A stretch of 64,000 nucleotides of DNA, from contig CAKPVT010000001.1 in assembly GCA_934196125.1 (NCBI GenBank), positions 1-64,000 of the forward strand. The letters run 5' to 3'. A program made the position numbers and the translations under genes. The first letter of the stretch is position 1, and every line of letters begins with the position of its first letter. The stretch is from an uncultured Streptococcus sp. (lineage in GTDB: Bacteria > Bacillota > Bacilli > Lactobacillales > Streptococcaceae). The notes under the pieces are model-generated. The model saw only the letters and a list, made by a program, of their open reading frames with translations, did not search any database and had not been told where the DNA came from. Below, piece by piece: positions 53,663 to 64,000 of the stretch.

Positions 53663-55701
53663 TGGCTAAAAATTTACTTGTAGAACTTGGTTTAGAAGAA
53701 TTACCAGCTTACGTGGTTACTCCAAGTGAAAAACAACTTGGCGATCGTATGGTAGCATTTTTGAACGAAAAACGTTTGGCATTTGAAGGCATTCAAACTT
53801 TCTCTACACCACGTCGTTTGGCTGTTCGTGTGACTGGTCTTGCTGATGCGCAAACTGATTTAACAGAAGATTTTAAAGGTCCTTCTAAGAAAATCGCATT
53901 GGACGCTGACGGTAACTTCACAAAAGCGGCTCAAGGATTTGTCCGTGGTAAAGGGTTGACAACTGACGATATTGAATTTCGCGAAGTTAAAGGCGAAGAG
54001 TATGTTTACGTTACAAAACACGAAGCAGGAAAAGCTGCCAAAGAAGTGCTTGCTGACATTCCAGAAATCTTGTCAGCAATGACTTTCCCAGTAAACATGC
54101 ACTGGGCAAATAACACATTTGAATACATCCGTCCTGTTCACACATTGACTGTTCTTCTTGATGATGAGGCTCTTGACCTTGATTTCTTGGATATTCATTC
54201 AGGTCGTGTTAGCCGTGGACACCGTTTCCTTGGTCATGAAATAGAAATTGCTAGCGCTGATTCATACGAAGAAGATTTGCGTAGAGTCTTTGTTATCGCC
54301 GACGCTAAAGAACGTCAAGACATGATTGTTAACCAAATCAAAGACATTGAAAAAGCACAAAACGTCCAAGTTGAAATCGATGACGAATTGCTTAACGAAG
54401 TCCTTAACTTGGTTGAATACCCAACCGCTTTCATGGGAAGCTTTGATACGAAATATCTTGAAGTACCAGAAGAAGTGCTTGTCACATCAATGAAAAACCA
54501 CCAACGTTACTTTGTTGTCTGTGACCAAGCTGGTAAATTAATGCCAAACTTCATCTCAGTTCGTAACGGTAATGCTGAGTACCTTGAAAGTGTCATTAAA
54601 GGTAATGAAAAAGTGCTCGTAGCTCGTTTGGAAGACGGTGAATTCTTCTGGCGTGAAGACCAAAAACTTAAAATTGCTGACCTTGTGGCAAAACTTGACA
54701 ACGTTACATTCCACGAAAAAATCGGTTCACTTTCTGAACACATGAAACGCGGCAAAGTAATTGCAGCTTACCTTGCCGAAAAAGCTGGCGCTTCTGCCGA
54801 AGAAAGCAAAGCTCTTGCTCGTGCTGCTGAAATTTATAAATTCGACTTATTGACTGGTATGGTTGGTGAATTTGATGAATTGCAAGGTATCATGGGTGAA
54901 AAATATGCCCTTCTTGCAGGCGAAGATGCCGCAGTAGCAACAGCTATGCGCGAACACTACCTTCCAAATTCAGCTGACGGTGACCTTCCAGAAACTAAAG
55001 TTGGTGCTCTTTTGGCACTTGCTGATAAATTGGATACTATCTTGTCATTCTTCTCAGTTGGCTTGATTCCATCAGGTTCAAATGACCCATATGCTCTTCG
55101 TCGTGCAACTGCTGGTGTTGTTCGTATCATGGATACCTTTGGTTTGAAAATTCCAATGGATGAATTGATTGACAACCTTTACGCCTTGTCATTTGATAGC
55201 TTGACTTATGAACACAAAGCAGAAGTTATGGATTTTATCCGTGCGCGTGTTGAAAAAATGATGAGCAAATCAGTTTCTAAAGATATTAAAGAAGCTGTTC
55301 TTACTGGTTCAAACTTTGTTGTGGCTGAAATGCTTGAAGCTGCTGATGCTCTTGTTGAAGCAAGCAAAGCTGCTGATTATAAAGCCGCCGTTGAAAGTCT
55401 TTCACGTGTATTCAACCTTGCTGAAAAAGCACCAGCTGACGTAACTGTGGATGCAAGCTTGTTTGAAAATGATGAAGAAAAAGCTTTGGCACAAGCTGCA
55501 GCAAAATTGAACTTGTCAGGTAGCGCTAGTGATAAATTGGCACAATTATTCGCTTTAAGCCCAGTTATCGACAAATTCTTTGACAATACAATGGTAATGG
55601 TGGATAATGAAGCTGTTAAAAATAATCGCTTGGCTATCCTTGCTGAATTGACTGCAAAAGCTAGCAGCGTAGCAGCATTTAACAAATTGAATACCAAATA
55701 A
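53662..55701 (+). CDS. glyS: Glycyl-tRNA synthetase beta subunit
   Basis: 679 residues, complete. Begins [20 protein letters not shown]; contains the HD-like region and the C-terminal anticodon-binding (DALR-type) portion ending near VFNLAEKAP. Overlap with glyQ by one base ensures equal synthesis. Controlled by the upstream T-box. Confidence 0.97.
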   Translation: MAKNLLVELGLEELPAYVVTPSEKQLGDRMVAFLNEKRLAFEGIQTFSTPRRLAVRVTGLADAQTDLTEDFKGPSKKIALDADGNFTKAAQGFVRGKGLTTDDIEFREVKGEEYVYVTKHEAGKAAKEVLADIPEILSAMTFPVNMHWANNTFEYIRPVHTLTVLLDDEALDLDFLDIHSGRVSRGHRFLGHEIEIASADSYEEDLRRVFVIADAKERQDMIVNQIKDIEKAQNVQVEIDDELLNEVLNLVEYPTAFMGSFDTKYLEVPEEVLVTSMKNHQRYFVVCDQAGKLMPNFISVRNGNAEYLESVIKGNEKVLVARLEDGEFFWREDQKLKIADLVAKLDNVTFHEKIGSLSEHMKRGKVIAAYLAEKAGASAEESKALARAAEIYKFDLLTGMVGEFDELQGIMGEKYALLAGEDAAVATAMREHYLPNSADGDLPETKVGALLALADKLDTILSFFSVGLIPSGSNDPYALRRATAGVVRIMDTFGLKIPMDELIDNLYALSFDSLTYEHKAEVMDFIRARVEKMMSKSVSKDIKEAVLTGSNFVVAEMLEAADALVEASKAADYKAAVESLSRVFNLAEKAPADVTVDASLFENDEEKALAQAAAKLNLSGSASDKLAQLFALSPVIDKFFDNTMVMVDNEAVKNNRLAILAELTAKASSVAAFNKLNTK

Positions 55702-55879
55702 GAAGTAGCATTTCGCTTGCCGCTCCTGACACAGTTGGCTAAAATTTTGCTCATGACTGCTATGTTAGCATTGTCATTTTAGAGGCGTATCAGCTAATTG
55801 ATTTTCTGATTTGGTAAATTATAAGAAAGGAAAAAGCGTGTAGAATCTATGGATTTTATACGTTTGGTGAGTCTTACTC

Positions 55880-56137
55880 ATGAATGAAAAAAAGATTCAA
55901 CGCATTAATGAACTTGCGCGTAAGAAAAAAACAGTTGGTTTGACAGGTGCTGAAAAAGTTGAACAAGCTGAGCTTCGCAAAGAGTACATTGAAGGGTATC
56001 GTCGCTCACTTCTTCACCATATCGCAGGGATTAAACTTGTTGATGAAGAAGGAAATGATGTGACACCAGAAAAACTAAAACAACTTCAACGCGAACGTGG
56101 TTTGCATGGCAGAAGCCTTGATGACCCAAATTCGTAA
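55880..56137 (+). CDS. DUF896-family (YnzC-like) protein
   Basis: 85 residues with the DUF896 pattern: [36 protein letters not shown] and DPNS end. Members are small two-helix cytoplasmic proteins of unknown role. SD GGTGAG 8 nt before the ATG. A terminator follows. Confidence 0.9.
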   Translation: MNEKKIQRINELARKKKTVGLTGAEKVEQAELRKEYIEGYRRSLLHHIAGIKLVDEEGNDVTPEKLKQLQRERGLHGRSLDDPNS

Positions 56138-56146
56138 GATAGGAAA

Positions 56147-56183
56147 GTAGGGAAATTCCAGAATTGATTTCCCTGCTTTTTTT
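56147..56183 (+). terminator. Terminator
   Basis: 10-bp stem GTAGGGAAAT/ATTTCCCTGC with a T7 tail. Confidence 0.85.
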
Positions 56184-56314
56184 ATTGTTTAAAAGGTCAT
56201 TTGGAGCAAAATAACAAGTGAATTCAAAACTTTTTGATATTGCTTAATATTTTATGATATAATAGAATCCGAACAATAATACTATAAGTCCTTAAAAACA
56301 GAAAGGTTTCACTC

Positions 56315-58300
56315 ATGACATTTGATGCTATTGATCAGTTGGCAGTCAATACTGTCCGTACGCTCTCAATTGATGCCATTCAGGCAGCTAATTCAGGTCA
56401 CCCTGGTCTTCCAATGGGAGCTGCACCTATGGCTTATGTTCTTTGGAATCATGTAATGAATGTTAATCCGAAGACAAGTCGTTCTTGGTCTAACCGAGAT
56501 CGTTTTGTACTATCTGCAGGACATGGTTCTGCCCTTTTATACAGCCTTCTTCATCTATCAGGTTACAATGTTAGCATTGATGATTTGAAGAATTTCCGTC
56601 AATGGGGTTCAAAAACACCAGGTCACCCAGAAGTCAATCATACAGACGGTGTTGAAGCTACAACTGGACCTCTTGGGCAAGGGATTGCCAATGCTGTTGG
56701 TATGGCAATGGCAGAAGCTCACTTAGCAGCTAAATTTAACAAACCTGGATTTAATATCGTTGACCACTACACTTATGCTTTACATGGTGACGGTTGCTTG
56801 ATGGAAGGTGTCAGTCAAGAAGCTGCCAGCCTTGCTGGACATCTTAAACTTGGGAAATTAGTCCTTCTTTACGATTCAAACGACATTTCACTTGACGGTC
56901 CAACATCAAAAGCTTTCACAGAGGATATCAAAGGTAAATTTGAAGCTTACGGTTGGCAACACATTTTGGTTAAAGATGGTAATGACCTTGAAGCGATTGC
57001 TAAAGCTATCGAAGAAGCAAAAGCTGAAACTGAAAAACCATCTATTATCGAAGTGAAAACAATCATTGGTTTCGGTGCTGAAAAACAAGGAACATCAGCT
57101 GTTCACGGTGCCCCTCTTGGCGTTGATGGCATTGCTTACGCTAAAAAATCTTACGGTTGGGAATATCCAGAATTCACAGTACCAAAAGAGGTGGCTAAAC
57201 GCTTTGAAGTTGGTATCAAATTCCGTGGTGAAGCTGCTGAAAATGCATGGGATACTAAATTCCGTGAATACGAAGCTGCTTATCCAGAATTAGCCGCCGA
57301 ATACAAAGCAGCATTCGCAAACAAACCAGTTGACGTGACACTTGAAGATTTCGAAATTGGTACAAGCCTTGCTAGTCGTTCATCAAGTCAACAAGCTATC
57401 CAACAAATCTCAGCACAAGTGCCATCATTCTGGGGTGGTTCAGCTGACCTTTCTGCATCAAACAATACAATGGTCAAAGTAGAATCTGATTTCCAACCAG
57501 ACAACTACCTTGGTCGTAATATTTGGTTTGGTGTGCGTGAATTTGCCATGGCAGCTGCCATGAACGGTATTGCCCTTCATGGTGGTACTCGTGTTTACGG
57601 TGGTACATTCTTCGTATTCTCAAACTACCTTCTTCCAGCTGTTCGTATGGCTGCTCTTCAACAATTACCAACGGTTTATGTCATGACGCATGATTCAATC
57701 GCTGTCGGTGAAGACGGACCAACTCACGAACCAGTTGAACAATTGGCTAGCGTTCGTTCTATGCCTAACCTTAACGTTATCCGCCCTGCTGACGGTAACG
57801 AAACAAATGCTGCATGGAAACGTGCTCTTGCTGAAACTGATCGTCCAACAATGCTCATCTTGACACGTCAAAACCTTCCTGTCCTTGAAGGGACAAAAGA
57901 ATTGGCAGCGGAAGGTGTTAATAAAGGTGCTTATATCCTTTCAGAAGCAAAAGGTGACCTTGACGGTATCCTTATTGCAACAGGTTCTGAAGTGAAATTG
58001 GCGCTTGATACGCAAGCTGCTTTGGAAGTAAAAGGTGTTCATGTTCGTGTGGTTTCAATGCCAGCACAAAACATCTTTGACGAACAAGATGCAGCTTACA
58101 AAGAAAGTATTCTTCCAGCTAACGTCACAAAACGTTTGGCTATCGAAGCTGCTTCAAGCTTTGGTTGGGGCAAATACGTTGGTCTCCAAGGTAAAACTCT
58201 TACAATCGATACTTGGGGCGCATCTGCACCAGGCGCTAAAATCTTTGAAGAATACGGCTTCACAGTTGATAACGCTGTAAATCTTTACGAATCATTGTAA
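56315..58300 (+). CDS. tkt: Transketolase
   Basis: 661 residues, typical length. Thiamine-diphosphate motif [20 protein letters not shown] through [12 protein letters not shown]-terminal [16 protein letters not shown]; catalytic region [18 protein letters not shown]. Transfers two-carbon units in the pentose phosphate pathway. SD AGAAAGG. Flanked by terminators, monocistronic. Confidence 0.97.
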   Translation: MTFDAIDQLAVNTVRTLSIDAIQAANSGHPGLPMGAAPMAYVLWNHVMNVNPKTSRSWSNRDRFVLSAGHGSALLYSLLHLSGYNVSIDDLKNFRQWGSKTPGHPEVNHTDGVEATTGPLGQGIANAVGMAMAEAHLAAKFNKPGFNIVDHYTYALHGDGCLMEGVSQEAASLAGHLKLGKLVLLYDSNDISLDGPTSKAFTEDIKGKFEAYGWQHILVKDGNDLEAIAKAIEEAKAETEKPSIIEVKTIIGFGAEKQGTSAVHGAPLGVDGIAYAKKSYGWEYPEFTVPKEVAKRFEVGIKFRGEAAENAWDTKFREYEAAYPELAAEYKAAFANKPVDVTLEDFEIGTSLASRSSSQQAIQQISAQVPSFWGGSADLSASNNTMVKVESDFQPDNYLGRNIWFGVREFAMAAAMNGIALHGGTRVYGGTFFVFSNYLLPAVRMAALQQLPTVYVMTHDSIAVGEDGPTHEPVEQLASVRSMPNLNVIRPADGNETNAAWKRALAETDRPTMLILTRQNLPVLEGTKELAAEGVNKGAYILSEAKGDLDGILIATGSEVKLALDTQAALEVKGVHVRVVSMPAQNIFDEQDAAYKESILPANVTKRLAIEAASSFGWGKYVGLQGKTLTIDTWGASAPGAKIFEEYGFTVDNAVNLYESL

Positions 58301-58314
58301 TTAATAACTAACTG

Positions 58315-58346
58315 AAACCCTCCTTGTTTTCAAGGAGGGTTTTTAT
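58315..58346 (+). terminator. Terminator after tkt
   Basis: 12-bp perfect stem AAACCCTCCTTG/CAAGGAGGGTTT with a TTTT loop. Confidence 0.92.
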
Positions 58347-58437
58347 AATTATTTGACAAATGATAGCTGAAAAGGTAAGACAGAAAAAAATATTTTTTGT
58401 GTTACTTTAATAGTACAAATAAAAACTTAGGGGGATT

Positions 58438-58740
58438 ATGGAAGAGAAGTGCAGTGAATTATACAAAGCAATTAGGAATGCTTATGAAGATACGACCGTT
58501 CGTCAAGATAACGACTTATCAAAAATCTTACTTTCTGCGTCAAATGAGGTGATTAGGTCTGGAGATGCTGGGTTGAGCGATCTTCACCTTGACCGTCAGT
58601 TAAATCTGTATAGTACAAGGCATGATTTTTCTCTACCAAAGGGGGCAAAATCATTGAAACAGTTGACACAGGAATTTGCTGCGGATTACCGAAAGAGCAA
58701 AGAAGTTTCAAAATGGATAAAACCATTGTTAGGAGAGTAG
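58438..58740 (+). CDS. Bacteriocin immunity protein (enterocin A/pediocin-type)
   Basis: 100 residues, a helical bundle like EntA_Immun proteins: paired helices with conserved LYKAIRNAYED, ILLSASNEVIRSGD and the LTQEFAADYRKSK segment. Such proteins protect from class IIa bacteriocins at the mannose PTS. No bacteriocin structural gene with a double-glycine leader is visible nearby, so it is an orphan. It lies just before an ABC transporter. Confidence 0.75.
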   Translation: MEEKCSELYKAIRNAYEDTTVRQDNDLSKILLSASNEVIRSGDAGLSDLHLDRQLNLYSTRHDFSLPKGAKSLKQLTQEFAADYRKSKEVSKWIKPLLGE

Positions 58741-58755
58741 GGAAAGGAGATACAG

Positions 58756-59490
58756 ATGATTCGATTTGATCATGTTTCAAAGTTGTATGGTGATAAGGAA
58801 GCACTAAGTGATGTCAATATGACCATTGCTAATGGCGAAATTTTTGGCTTGATTGGGCATAATGGTGCAGGAAAAACAACGACGATTAGCATTTTAACGT
58901 CAATCATTGAAGCGAGCTATGGTGAGGTATATGTTGATGAGTTATCTCTTTCTGAGCACCGTGATGATATCAAAAAACGCATTGGTTACGTGCCTGATTC
59001 ATCTGATATTTTCCTGAACTTAACGGCGATAGAATACTGGCATTTTTTAGCTAAAATTTATGACGTTGATGATAAGCTCACTGATGAACGGATTGAACGA
59101 TTGTCACATTTGTTTGATATTGCGGAGAATATCAATGATTTGATCGATAGTTTTTCACACGGTATGCGTCAAAAAGTGATTCTTATTGGTGCTCTGATAT
59201 CAAATCCAGATATTTGGATTTTAGATGAACCTTTGACAGGGCTTGACCCACAAGCATCTTTTGATTTGAAAGAAATGATGAAAGAGCACGCACGTGGTGG
59301 CAATACGGTTCTTTTCTCAACACATGTTCTTGCTGTTGCGGAGCAACTTTGTGACCGTATTGGAATTTTAAAAGATGGCAAGTTGATTTTTATCGGAACC
59401 TTAGATGAATTAAAAGCTAATCACCCTGATAAAGATTTGGAAACAATCTATCTTGAATTAGCAGGGCGTAAAGCGCAAGAGGAGGGATAG
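58756..59490 (+). CDS. ABC transporter ATP-binding protein
   Basis: 244 residues. Walker A GHNGAGKTT (about 35-43), signature SHGMRQK (variant of LSGGQ, about 136), Walker B ILDEPLTGLDP, switch His in STHVLAVAEQL. DR-type export ATPase. The partner permease gene next to it is broken, so the ATPase may have no function now. SD GGAAAGGAG. Confidence 0.92.
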   Translation: MIRFDHVSKLYGDKEALSDVNMTIANGEIFGLIGHNGAGKTTTISILTSIIEASYGEVYVDELSLSEHRDDIKKRIGYVPDSSDIFLNLTAIEYWHFLAKIYDVDDKLTDERIERLSHLFDIAENINDLIDSFSHGMRQKVILIGALISNPDIWILDEPLTGLDPQASFDLKEMMKEHARGGNTVLFSTHVLAVAEQLCDRIGILKDGKLIFIGTLDELKANHPDKDLETIYLELAGRKAQEEG

Positions 59491-59494
59491 GCGT

Positions 59495-61118
59495 ATGAAT
59501 TGGTCAACAGTTTGGAAGTTAACCAAGATTAATATCCTTTATTCTAGTCCACAATCTGTCACGGTGGCAAAGCAAAAACAAGAACGTAAACCAAGCAAAG
59601 GGTTTTCGGCTTATAAGAGTGTGATGCGCAGCAAATTCTCCTCAGCCTTTTGTTTGCGGTTATTTACATTTCTATGTATGCTAACATTGATTTTCGTTAT
59701 TTCCCAGGGTATTTCTCTTTTTACATAGCGCTTTTCTTTATCATGGCAACTCTAAATGCTTTTTCAGCCATGTATAGCATTTTTTATGAGAACGATGATG
59801 TTCGGCTTTATGCACATTTGCCGATTAAATCGAGTGAACTTTATATGGCAAAAGTTATTTCCAGTTTTGGTATGGGCATTACATTTTTAATGCCACTTTT
59901 ATCCTTGTTTTTTATCGCTTACTGGTAAATAGCAGGGCTTGTACTAGCGATTCCGTTGACAATTGTCCTCTTTTTCTTCTATTTGCGGCTGTGATTTTGT
60001 TGGTACTTTATCTTAATAGTTTTGTGGGAAAAATCATTCTTCGAAGTCAGCACCGAAAAATCGTCTCGACTGTTCTCATGTCTATTTCAACGATTGGAGC
60101 AGTCGGTGTCATTCTTTTACATGAATGTTATCAACAGTCAGAACATGACTTATGATGATAATGTTGCTCTTGCAGACTCTACTGTTTTACCATATTTTCG
60201 TGGTTTTTATGACGTGGTAAAAGCACCATTTCAATCAGCGACTGTTCTTAATTTTTGGCTACCTTTGTTAGTGTTGATGATTTTAACAGTTGGGTTGTCA
60301 AACGGTTGATGCCAACGTATTACAAAGAAGTTCTTTATGCTAAGCCTAAATCTAAGCCGAAACAAAAAGCATCGTCAGCATCTCAAAAAGCGTTGAAAGG
60401 TAAATCGTTGAAAACGATGATGATTCGTCACCATATGTCAACATTACAAAATGCGACCTTGCTGACACAAACTTATCTATTGCCTTTGATTTATGTGGTG
60501 ATTTTTATCACACCGAGTGTGACAAATGGGGTTAGTTTGGCTGAAGTGCCGAATGATTATTTTGGTGTGGCAATGCTTATCGGAATTGTTTTGGGAAGTT
60601 TTTGTAGCACGCCAAGCTCATTTGTTGGGGTTGGGATTTCATTAGAAAAAGAAAATCTGACTTTCTTTAAAGCTCTACCAATCAATTTCAAGGATTTTCT
60701 TGTTCAAAAATTTTTAACGCTGGTAGGACTTCAAGCACTTGTTCCAGCTATCGTTTATTTATTAGTGGGCTTGTTTGTCTTAAAAGCACCGCTAGTGTTG
60801 GTCATTTTCTTTATCCTAGGACTTCTTGCGAGTATTTTGCTTCAGGGCCAACTTATGTATCGCCGTGATTTTAAATTTCTTGATTTAAAATGGCAAGATG
60901 TGACCCAACTTTTTAACCGTCACGCAGGACAATGGCTGACTCTCGCTATTATCCTAATCGCCTTAGTAGTGGGTGGAAGTCTAGGGGCAGGCACATTTTT
61001 ACTTGGAGCTCTACTCAAAGAAGTTCTGTTGGCGAATGTTTTGTTTGCAATACTGGCTGTTTTGATAGGAATCGCTTCTCAAATAGTGATTTACCACACA
61101 TTTTGGAAAAAGTTATAA
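59495..61118 (+). pseudogene. ABC transporter permease, multiply frameshifted
   Basis: Remains of one membrane protein of about 540 residues spread over several frames. Order: start 59495 (MNWSTVWKLTKINILYSS), frame change near 59645, stop TAA at 59926, shift near 59985, stop near 60152, and shift near 60290 into the long open piece to 61118 (TMMIRHHMSTLQNATLL). Membrane helices in order across the pieces fit ABC-2-type exporters. At least five lesions; no full permease can be made. Confidence 0.85.
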
Positions 61119-61175
61119 AAACTCTCCTAAAGGGTATTGTGTTAAAAATCCCATTGATTTCGTGATAAAACTAAT

Positions 61176-61203
61176 AAAAACAGTTCCTCGGACTGTTTTT
61201 TTA
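61176..61203 (+). terminator. Terminator upstream of proB
   Basis: 9-bp stem AAAAACAGT/ACTGTTTTT with T-run; ends 4 nt before the proB -10 box. Confidence 0.8.
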
Positions 61204-61206
61204 GTG

Positions 61207-61212
61207 TATAAT
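61207..61212 (+). promoter_or_regulatory. proB -10 box, 6 nt before the start codon
   Basis: TATAAT at 61207-61212, ATG at 61219. The expected start site coincides with the start codon. The -35 region falls in the preceding terminator hairpin and is weak. Confidence 0.6.
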
Positions 61213-61218
61213 AGGTAT

Positions 61219-62022
61219 ATGAAACGAAATTTTGAAACTGTTAATCGAATTGTTATAAAAATTGGGACAAGCTCGCTTGTCATGCCAAATGGCAAAATTA
61301 ATCTTGAAAAAATTGACCAACTGGCTTTTGCTATCTCTAGCTTGATGAATAAAGGAAAAGATGTTATTTTGGTGTCATCTGGTGCCATGGGATTTGGGCT
61401 CAATGTGTTAAATATGGACAAACGTCCGACAGAAATTGCACGTCAACAGGCGGTGTCAAGTGTTGGTCAGGTTGCCATGGTGAGCCTTTATTCTCAAATT
61501 TTTTCGCACTATCAGACAGAAGTTAGTCAGCTGTTGATTACACGTGATGTTATTGAATATCCTGAAAGCTTCGAAAATTTCACCAATGCCTTTGAAATGT
61601 TATTAACAATGGGAATTGTGCCAATCGTTAACGAAAACGATGCTATTAGCGTTGATGAAATGGACCACACGACAAAATTTGGTGATAATGACCGACTTTC
61701 AGCGATTGTAGCCAAGGTAACCAAAGCAGATTTGTTAATTATGTTATCAGATATTGACGGACTTTACGATAAAAATCCAAATATCTATGATGATGCCAAA
61801 CTTCGCGAACACGTTACTGAAATTACGGACGAAATCATTAAATCAGCGGGTGGTGCTGGAAGTAAATTTGGCACGGGAGGCATGCTCAGCAAGATTAAGA
61901 GTGCTCAAATGATTTTTGACAATAACAGTCAGATGATTTTGATGAACGGGGCAAATCCGCGTGATATTTTAAAAGTTTTAGAAGGTGCTAATATTGGAAC
62001 GTGGTTTTCACAAGTGAACTAA
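61219..62022 (+). CDS. proB: Glutamate 5-kinase
   Basis: 267 residues from ATG 61219; a longer in-frame reading begins before the promoter. Amino-acid kinase fold: [28 protein letters not shown] and FGDNDRLSA, with [15 protein letters not shown] near the end. Lacks the PUA domain, as do other short streptococcal ProB. First step of proline synthesis. No SD before the ATG. proA follows after 14 nt. Confidence 0.95.
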   Translation: MKRNFETVNRIVIKIGTSSLVMPNGKINLEKIDQLAFAISSLMNKGKDVILVSSGAMGFGLNVLNMDKRPTEIARQQAVSSVGQVAMVSLYSQIFSHYQTEVSQLLITRDVIEYPESFENFTNAFEMLLTMGIVPIVNENDAISVDEMDHTTKFGDNDRLSAIVAKVTKADLLIMLSDIDGLYDKNPNIYDDAKLREHVTEITDEIIKSAGGAGSKFGTGGMLSKIKSAQMIFDNNSQMILMNGANPRDILKVLEGANIGTWFSQVN

Positions 62023-62036
62023 AAGGAGGACCAAAG

Positions 62037-63287
62037 ATGGGCTATATTGATGAATTAGGTAAAAATGCTAAAGTAGCTAGCCGAAGTCTGGTAAAGCTTG
62101 GAACTGCTGAAAAAAATCAGATTTTAGGACAAGTTGCGGATGCTTTGCTTGCAGAGACAGACTATATTTTGGCTGAAAATGCACGTGATGTTGACCAAGC
62201 ACAAAAAAATGGTATTTCGCCTGTTATGGTTGACCGTTTGCGTCTAGATGCTAAGCGTATTGAGGGGATTGTTGAGGGCGTCCGTCAAGTTGCGGATTTG
62301 CAAGACCCAATTGGTCAGGTTGTCCGTGGTTATACCAACCTTGATGGCTTGAAAATTGTTCAAAAACGTGTACCACTTGGCGTGATTGCCATGATTTTTG
62401 AAAGCCGTCCAAATGTATCTGTTGATGCTTTCAGCCTTGCTTTTAAAACAAGTAATGCTATTATTTTGCGTGGTGGTCGCGATACCATTCATTCTAATAC
62501 AGCCCTTGTGACGGTTATCCGAAAAACTCTTGCTAAAGCAGGTGTAAATGAAAACGTCATTCAGCTTGTTGAGGATATTAGCCATGCCGTTGCTGAAGAA
62601 TTAATGCAAGCTGTTGATTATGTTGATGTTCTTATTCCACGTGGCGGAGCTCGTTTAATTCAAACGGTTAAAGAAAAATCAAAAGTTCCTGTTATTGAAA
62701 CAGGTGTCGGAAATATTCACATTTACGTTGATGATTCGGCTGACCTTGATATGGCAACGAAGATTGTGATTAATGCCAAAACGCAACGTCCAAGTGTTTG
62801 TAATGCTGCAGAAAGCTTGCTCGTTCACAAAGCGGTAGCAAAAACATTCTTACCACAGTTAGAAGAAGCAATTGCGAAAGTTCATGCTGTTGAATTTCGT
62901 GCAGATGATAAAGCGCTAGCTATTTTCAAAAATGCAGTAGCAGCCACAGACGAGGATTACGGTACAGAATTTTCAGATTATGTCATGTCTGTCAAAGTGG
63001 TTGATTCTGTTGATGACGCTATTGATTGGGTGCATCGTTACACGACTCATCATTCAGAAGCTATTATCACCAAAGACCTTGAACACGCTGAACGTTTTCA
63101 AGATGAAGTGGATGCGGCTGCGGTTTATGTCAATGCCTCAACACGCTTCACAGACGGTTTTGTCTTTGGATTGGGTGCAGAAATTGGTATTTCAACACAA
63201 AAAATGCATGCGCGTGGTCCAATGGGCTTGGAAGCTTTGACAAGTACAAAATTTTACATTAATGGTAAAGGACAAATTCGAGAATAA
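62037..63287 (+). CDS. proA: Glutamate-5-semialdehyde dehydrogenase (gamma-glutamyl phosphate reductase)
   Basis: 416 residues from ATG 62037 with GGAGGA upstream. Aldehyde dehydrogenase fold, with catalytic Cys in [12 protein letters not shown], and conserved [20 protein letters not shown] (residues about 120-139) and [11 protein letters not shown] near the end. Second step of proline synthesis, in operon with proB. Confidence 0.96.
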   Translation: MGYIDELGKNAKVASRSLVKLGTAEKNQILGQVADALLAETDYILAENARDVDQAQKNGISPVMVDRLRLDAKRIEGIVEGVRQVADLQDPIGQVVRGYTNLDGLKIVQKRVPLGVIAMIFESRPNVSVDAFSLAFKTSNAIILRGGRDTIHSNTALVTVIRKTLAKAGVNENVIQLVEDISHAVAEELMQAVDYVDVLIPRGGARLIQTVKEKSKVPVIETGVGNIHIYVDDSADLDMATKIVINAKTQRPSVCNAAESLLVHKAVAKTFLPQLEEAIAKVHAVEFRADDKALAIFKNAVAATDEDYGTEFSDYVMSVKVVDSVDDAIDWVHRYTTHHSEAIITKDLEHAERFQDEVDAAAVYVNASTRFTDGFVFGLGAEIGISTQKMHARGPMGLEALTSTKFYINGKGQIRE

Positions 63288-63347
63288 TTGATTTTTGCTT
63301 ACTGCTTGTCCTTATGCAGATGGCAGCCTTTACAATAAAAAACATTA

Positions 63348-63381
63348 CCAAAAGCTTGATATTATCAGCTTTTGGTTTTTG
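63348..63381 (+). terminator. Terminator after proBA
   Basis: 9-bp stem CCAAAAGCT/AGCTTTTGG with T-run. Confidence 0.88.
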
Positions 63382-63421
63382 TATTTCTGGTGGAAGTTTT
63401 AAGGAAGAATCTTGTAATTTA

Positions 63422-63430
63422 TGATATAAT
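63422..63430 (+). promoter_or_regulatory. Extended -10 promoter of rsmH
   Basis: TGATATAAT at 63422-63430 is a TGn-extended -10; the ATG lies 7 nt further, so the transcript may start at the start codon. Confidence 0.6.
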
Positions 63431-63437
63431 GGAAGGT

Positions 63438-64000
63438 ATGACAACAGATTTTCATCATATTACAGTACTTCTACATGAAACCGTTGATATGCTTGATATC
63501 AAGCCTGATGGCATCTATGTAGATGCAACGCTTGGTGGGGCGGGGCACAGTGAGTACCTGCTTTCTAAGCTTGGACCGACTGGTCATCTTTACGCATTTG
63601 ACCAAGACCAGACGGCTATTGATAATGCAAAAATTCGTTTAAAAGACTATATTGAAAAAGGACAAGTTACTTTTATCAAGGACAATTTTCGTAATCTTGC
63701 TTCAAATTTAGCCATGCATGGAGTAACTGAGATTGACGGTATTTTATATGACCTTGGAGTATCTAGTCCGCAATTAGATGAACGTGAGCGTGGTTTTTCT
63801 TATAAAAAAGATGCTTCGCTCGATATGCGTATGAACTGTGACCAAGATTTGTCAGCTTATGACGTGGTTAACACTTATGATTATCATGACTTGGTTCGTA
63901 TTTTTTTCAAGTATGGCGAGGACAAATTCTCAAAACAAATTGCACGTAAAATTGAGCAAGCGAGAACAGTTAAGCCGATTGAGACAACGACAGAATTAGC
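63438..64000 (+). CDS. rsmH: 16S rRNA (cytosine-1402-N4) methyltransferase (partial, runs off the window)
   Basis: 188 codons seen, open to the edge. Motifs [29 protein letters not shown] (SAM-binding), [20 protein letters not shown] and SLDMRMN match RsmH (MraW). It methylates C1402 of 16S rRNA; in streptococci it usually opens the ftsL-pbpX-mraY cluster. GGAAGG 1 nt before the ATG is too close for a normal SD. Confidence 0.95.
   Translation, partial: MTTDFHHITVLLHETVDMLDIKPDGIYVDATLGGAGHSEYLLSKLGPTGHLYAFDQDQTAIDNAKIRLKDYIEKGQVTFIKDNFRNLASNLAMHGVTEIDGILYDLGVSSPQLDERERGFSYKKDASLDMRMNCDQDLSAYDVVNTYDYHDLVRIFFKYGEDKFSKQIARKIEQARTVKPIETTTEL

Noticed and set aside
1..64000. CRISPR array or tRNA/rRNA genes
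   Set aside because: No regularly spaced repeats and no tRNA- or rRNA-like sequences were seen by eye on either strand.

Overview
The window looks like a low-GC Firmicute chromosome, most likely a Streptococcus of the bovis/equinus/gallolyticus group. This rests on codon use, the rimP-nusA-ylxR-ylxQ-infB-rbfA order, a CopY-A-Z operon with cop boxes, LPXTG surface proteins and the streptococcal style of proBA, tkt, glyQS and rsmH. The species assignment is inference; no rRNA gene is present.

Region 1 (1 to about 29.4 kb) is an integrative conjugative element or its remnant, entered from the middle. It holds two LPXTG surface proteins, then a type IV secretion and conjugation operon that parallels the enterococcal pCF10 order: pilin-like protein, VirB6-like protein, PrgI/VirB3, PrgJ/VirB4, PrgK/VirB1 (lysozyme plus CHAP), VirB8-like protein, SSB, PcfB and the PcfC/VirD4 coupling protein. 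DNA-processing genes follow: topoisomerase III, a 1223-residue LtrC/ArdC-type polyvalent protein, a probable oriT, MobC and a MOBP relaxase. The right end carries a DUF3800 protein, several small-RNA-like transcription units, small ORFs and a decayed ISLre2/UPF0236-type DDE transposase just upstream of the rimP leader. That layout recalls TnGBS-type elements, but the left end is outside the window.

Region 2 (29.6-44.5 kb) is mostly core genome. It contains the translation operon rimP-nusA-rnpM-ylxQ-infB-rbfA, interrupted between infB and rbfA by about 690 nt of hairpin-rich noncoding DNA. Then come a LOG-family protein, a nucleotidyltransferase-like protein, the copYAZ copper operon (copZ lacks a normal start codon), a TRIC-type channel, a HAD phosphatase, a TetR regulator, a frameshifted degV-like gene, a YgjV-family protein and a membrane-anchored Ala-rich protein.

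Region 3 (44.6-51.05 kb) is accessory. It has an unrecognised gene cluster ending in a WXG100/type VII-like helical protein, an HdiR-like S24 repressor with a small downstream gene, an ISL3-type IS end, and the wreck of a restriction-modification system (cytosine methyltransferase with two nonsense codons, truncated partner) abutting a C-terminal stump of a Na/Pi cotransporter.

Region 4 (51.05-64 kb) is core again: nagA with a NagR-like operator, a T-box leader and glyQS, a DUF896 gene, tkt, an orphan bacteriocin-immunity gene, an ABC ATPase with a multiply frameshifted permease, proBA and the start of rsmH. Both proB and rsmH have a -10 box so close to ATG that leaderless transcripts are predicted.

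No tRNA, rRNA or CRISPR array was seen.
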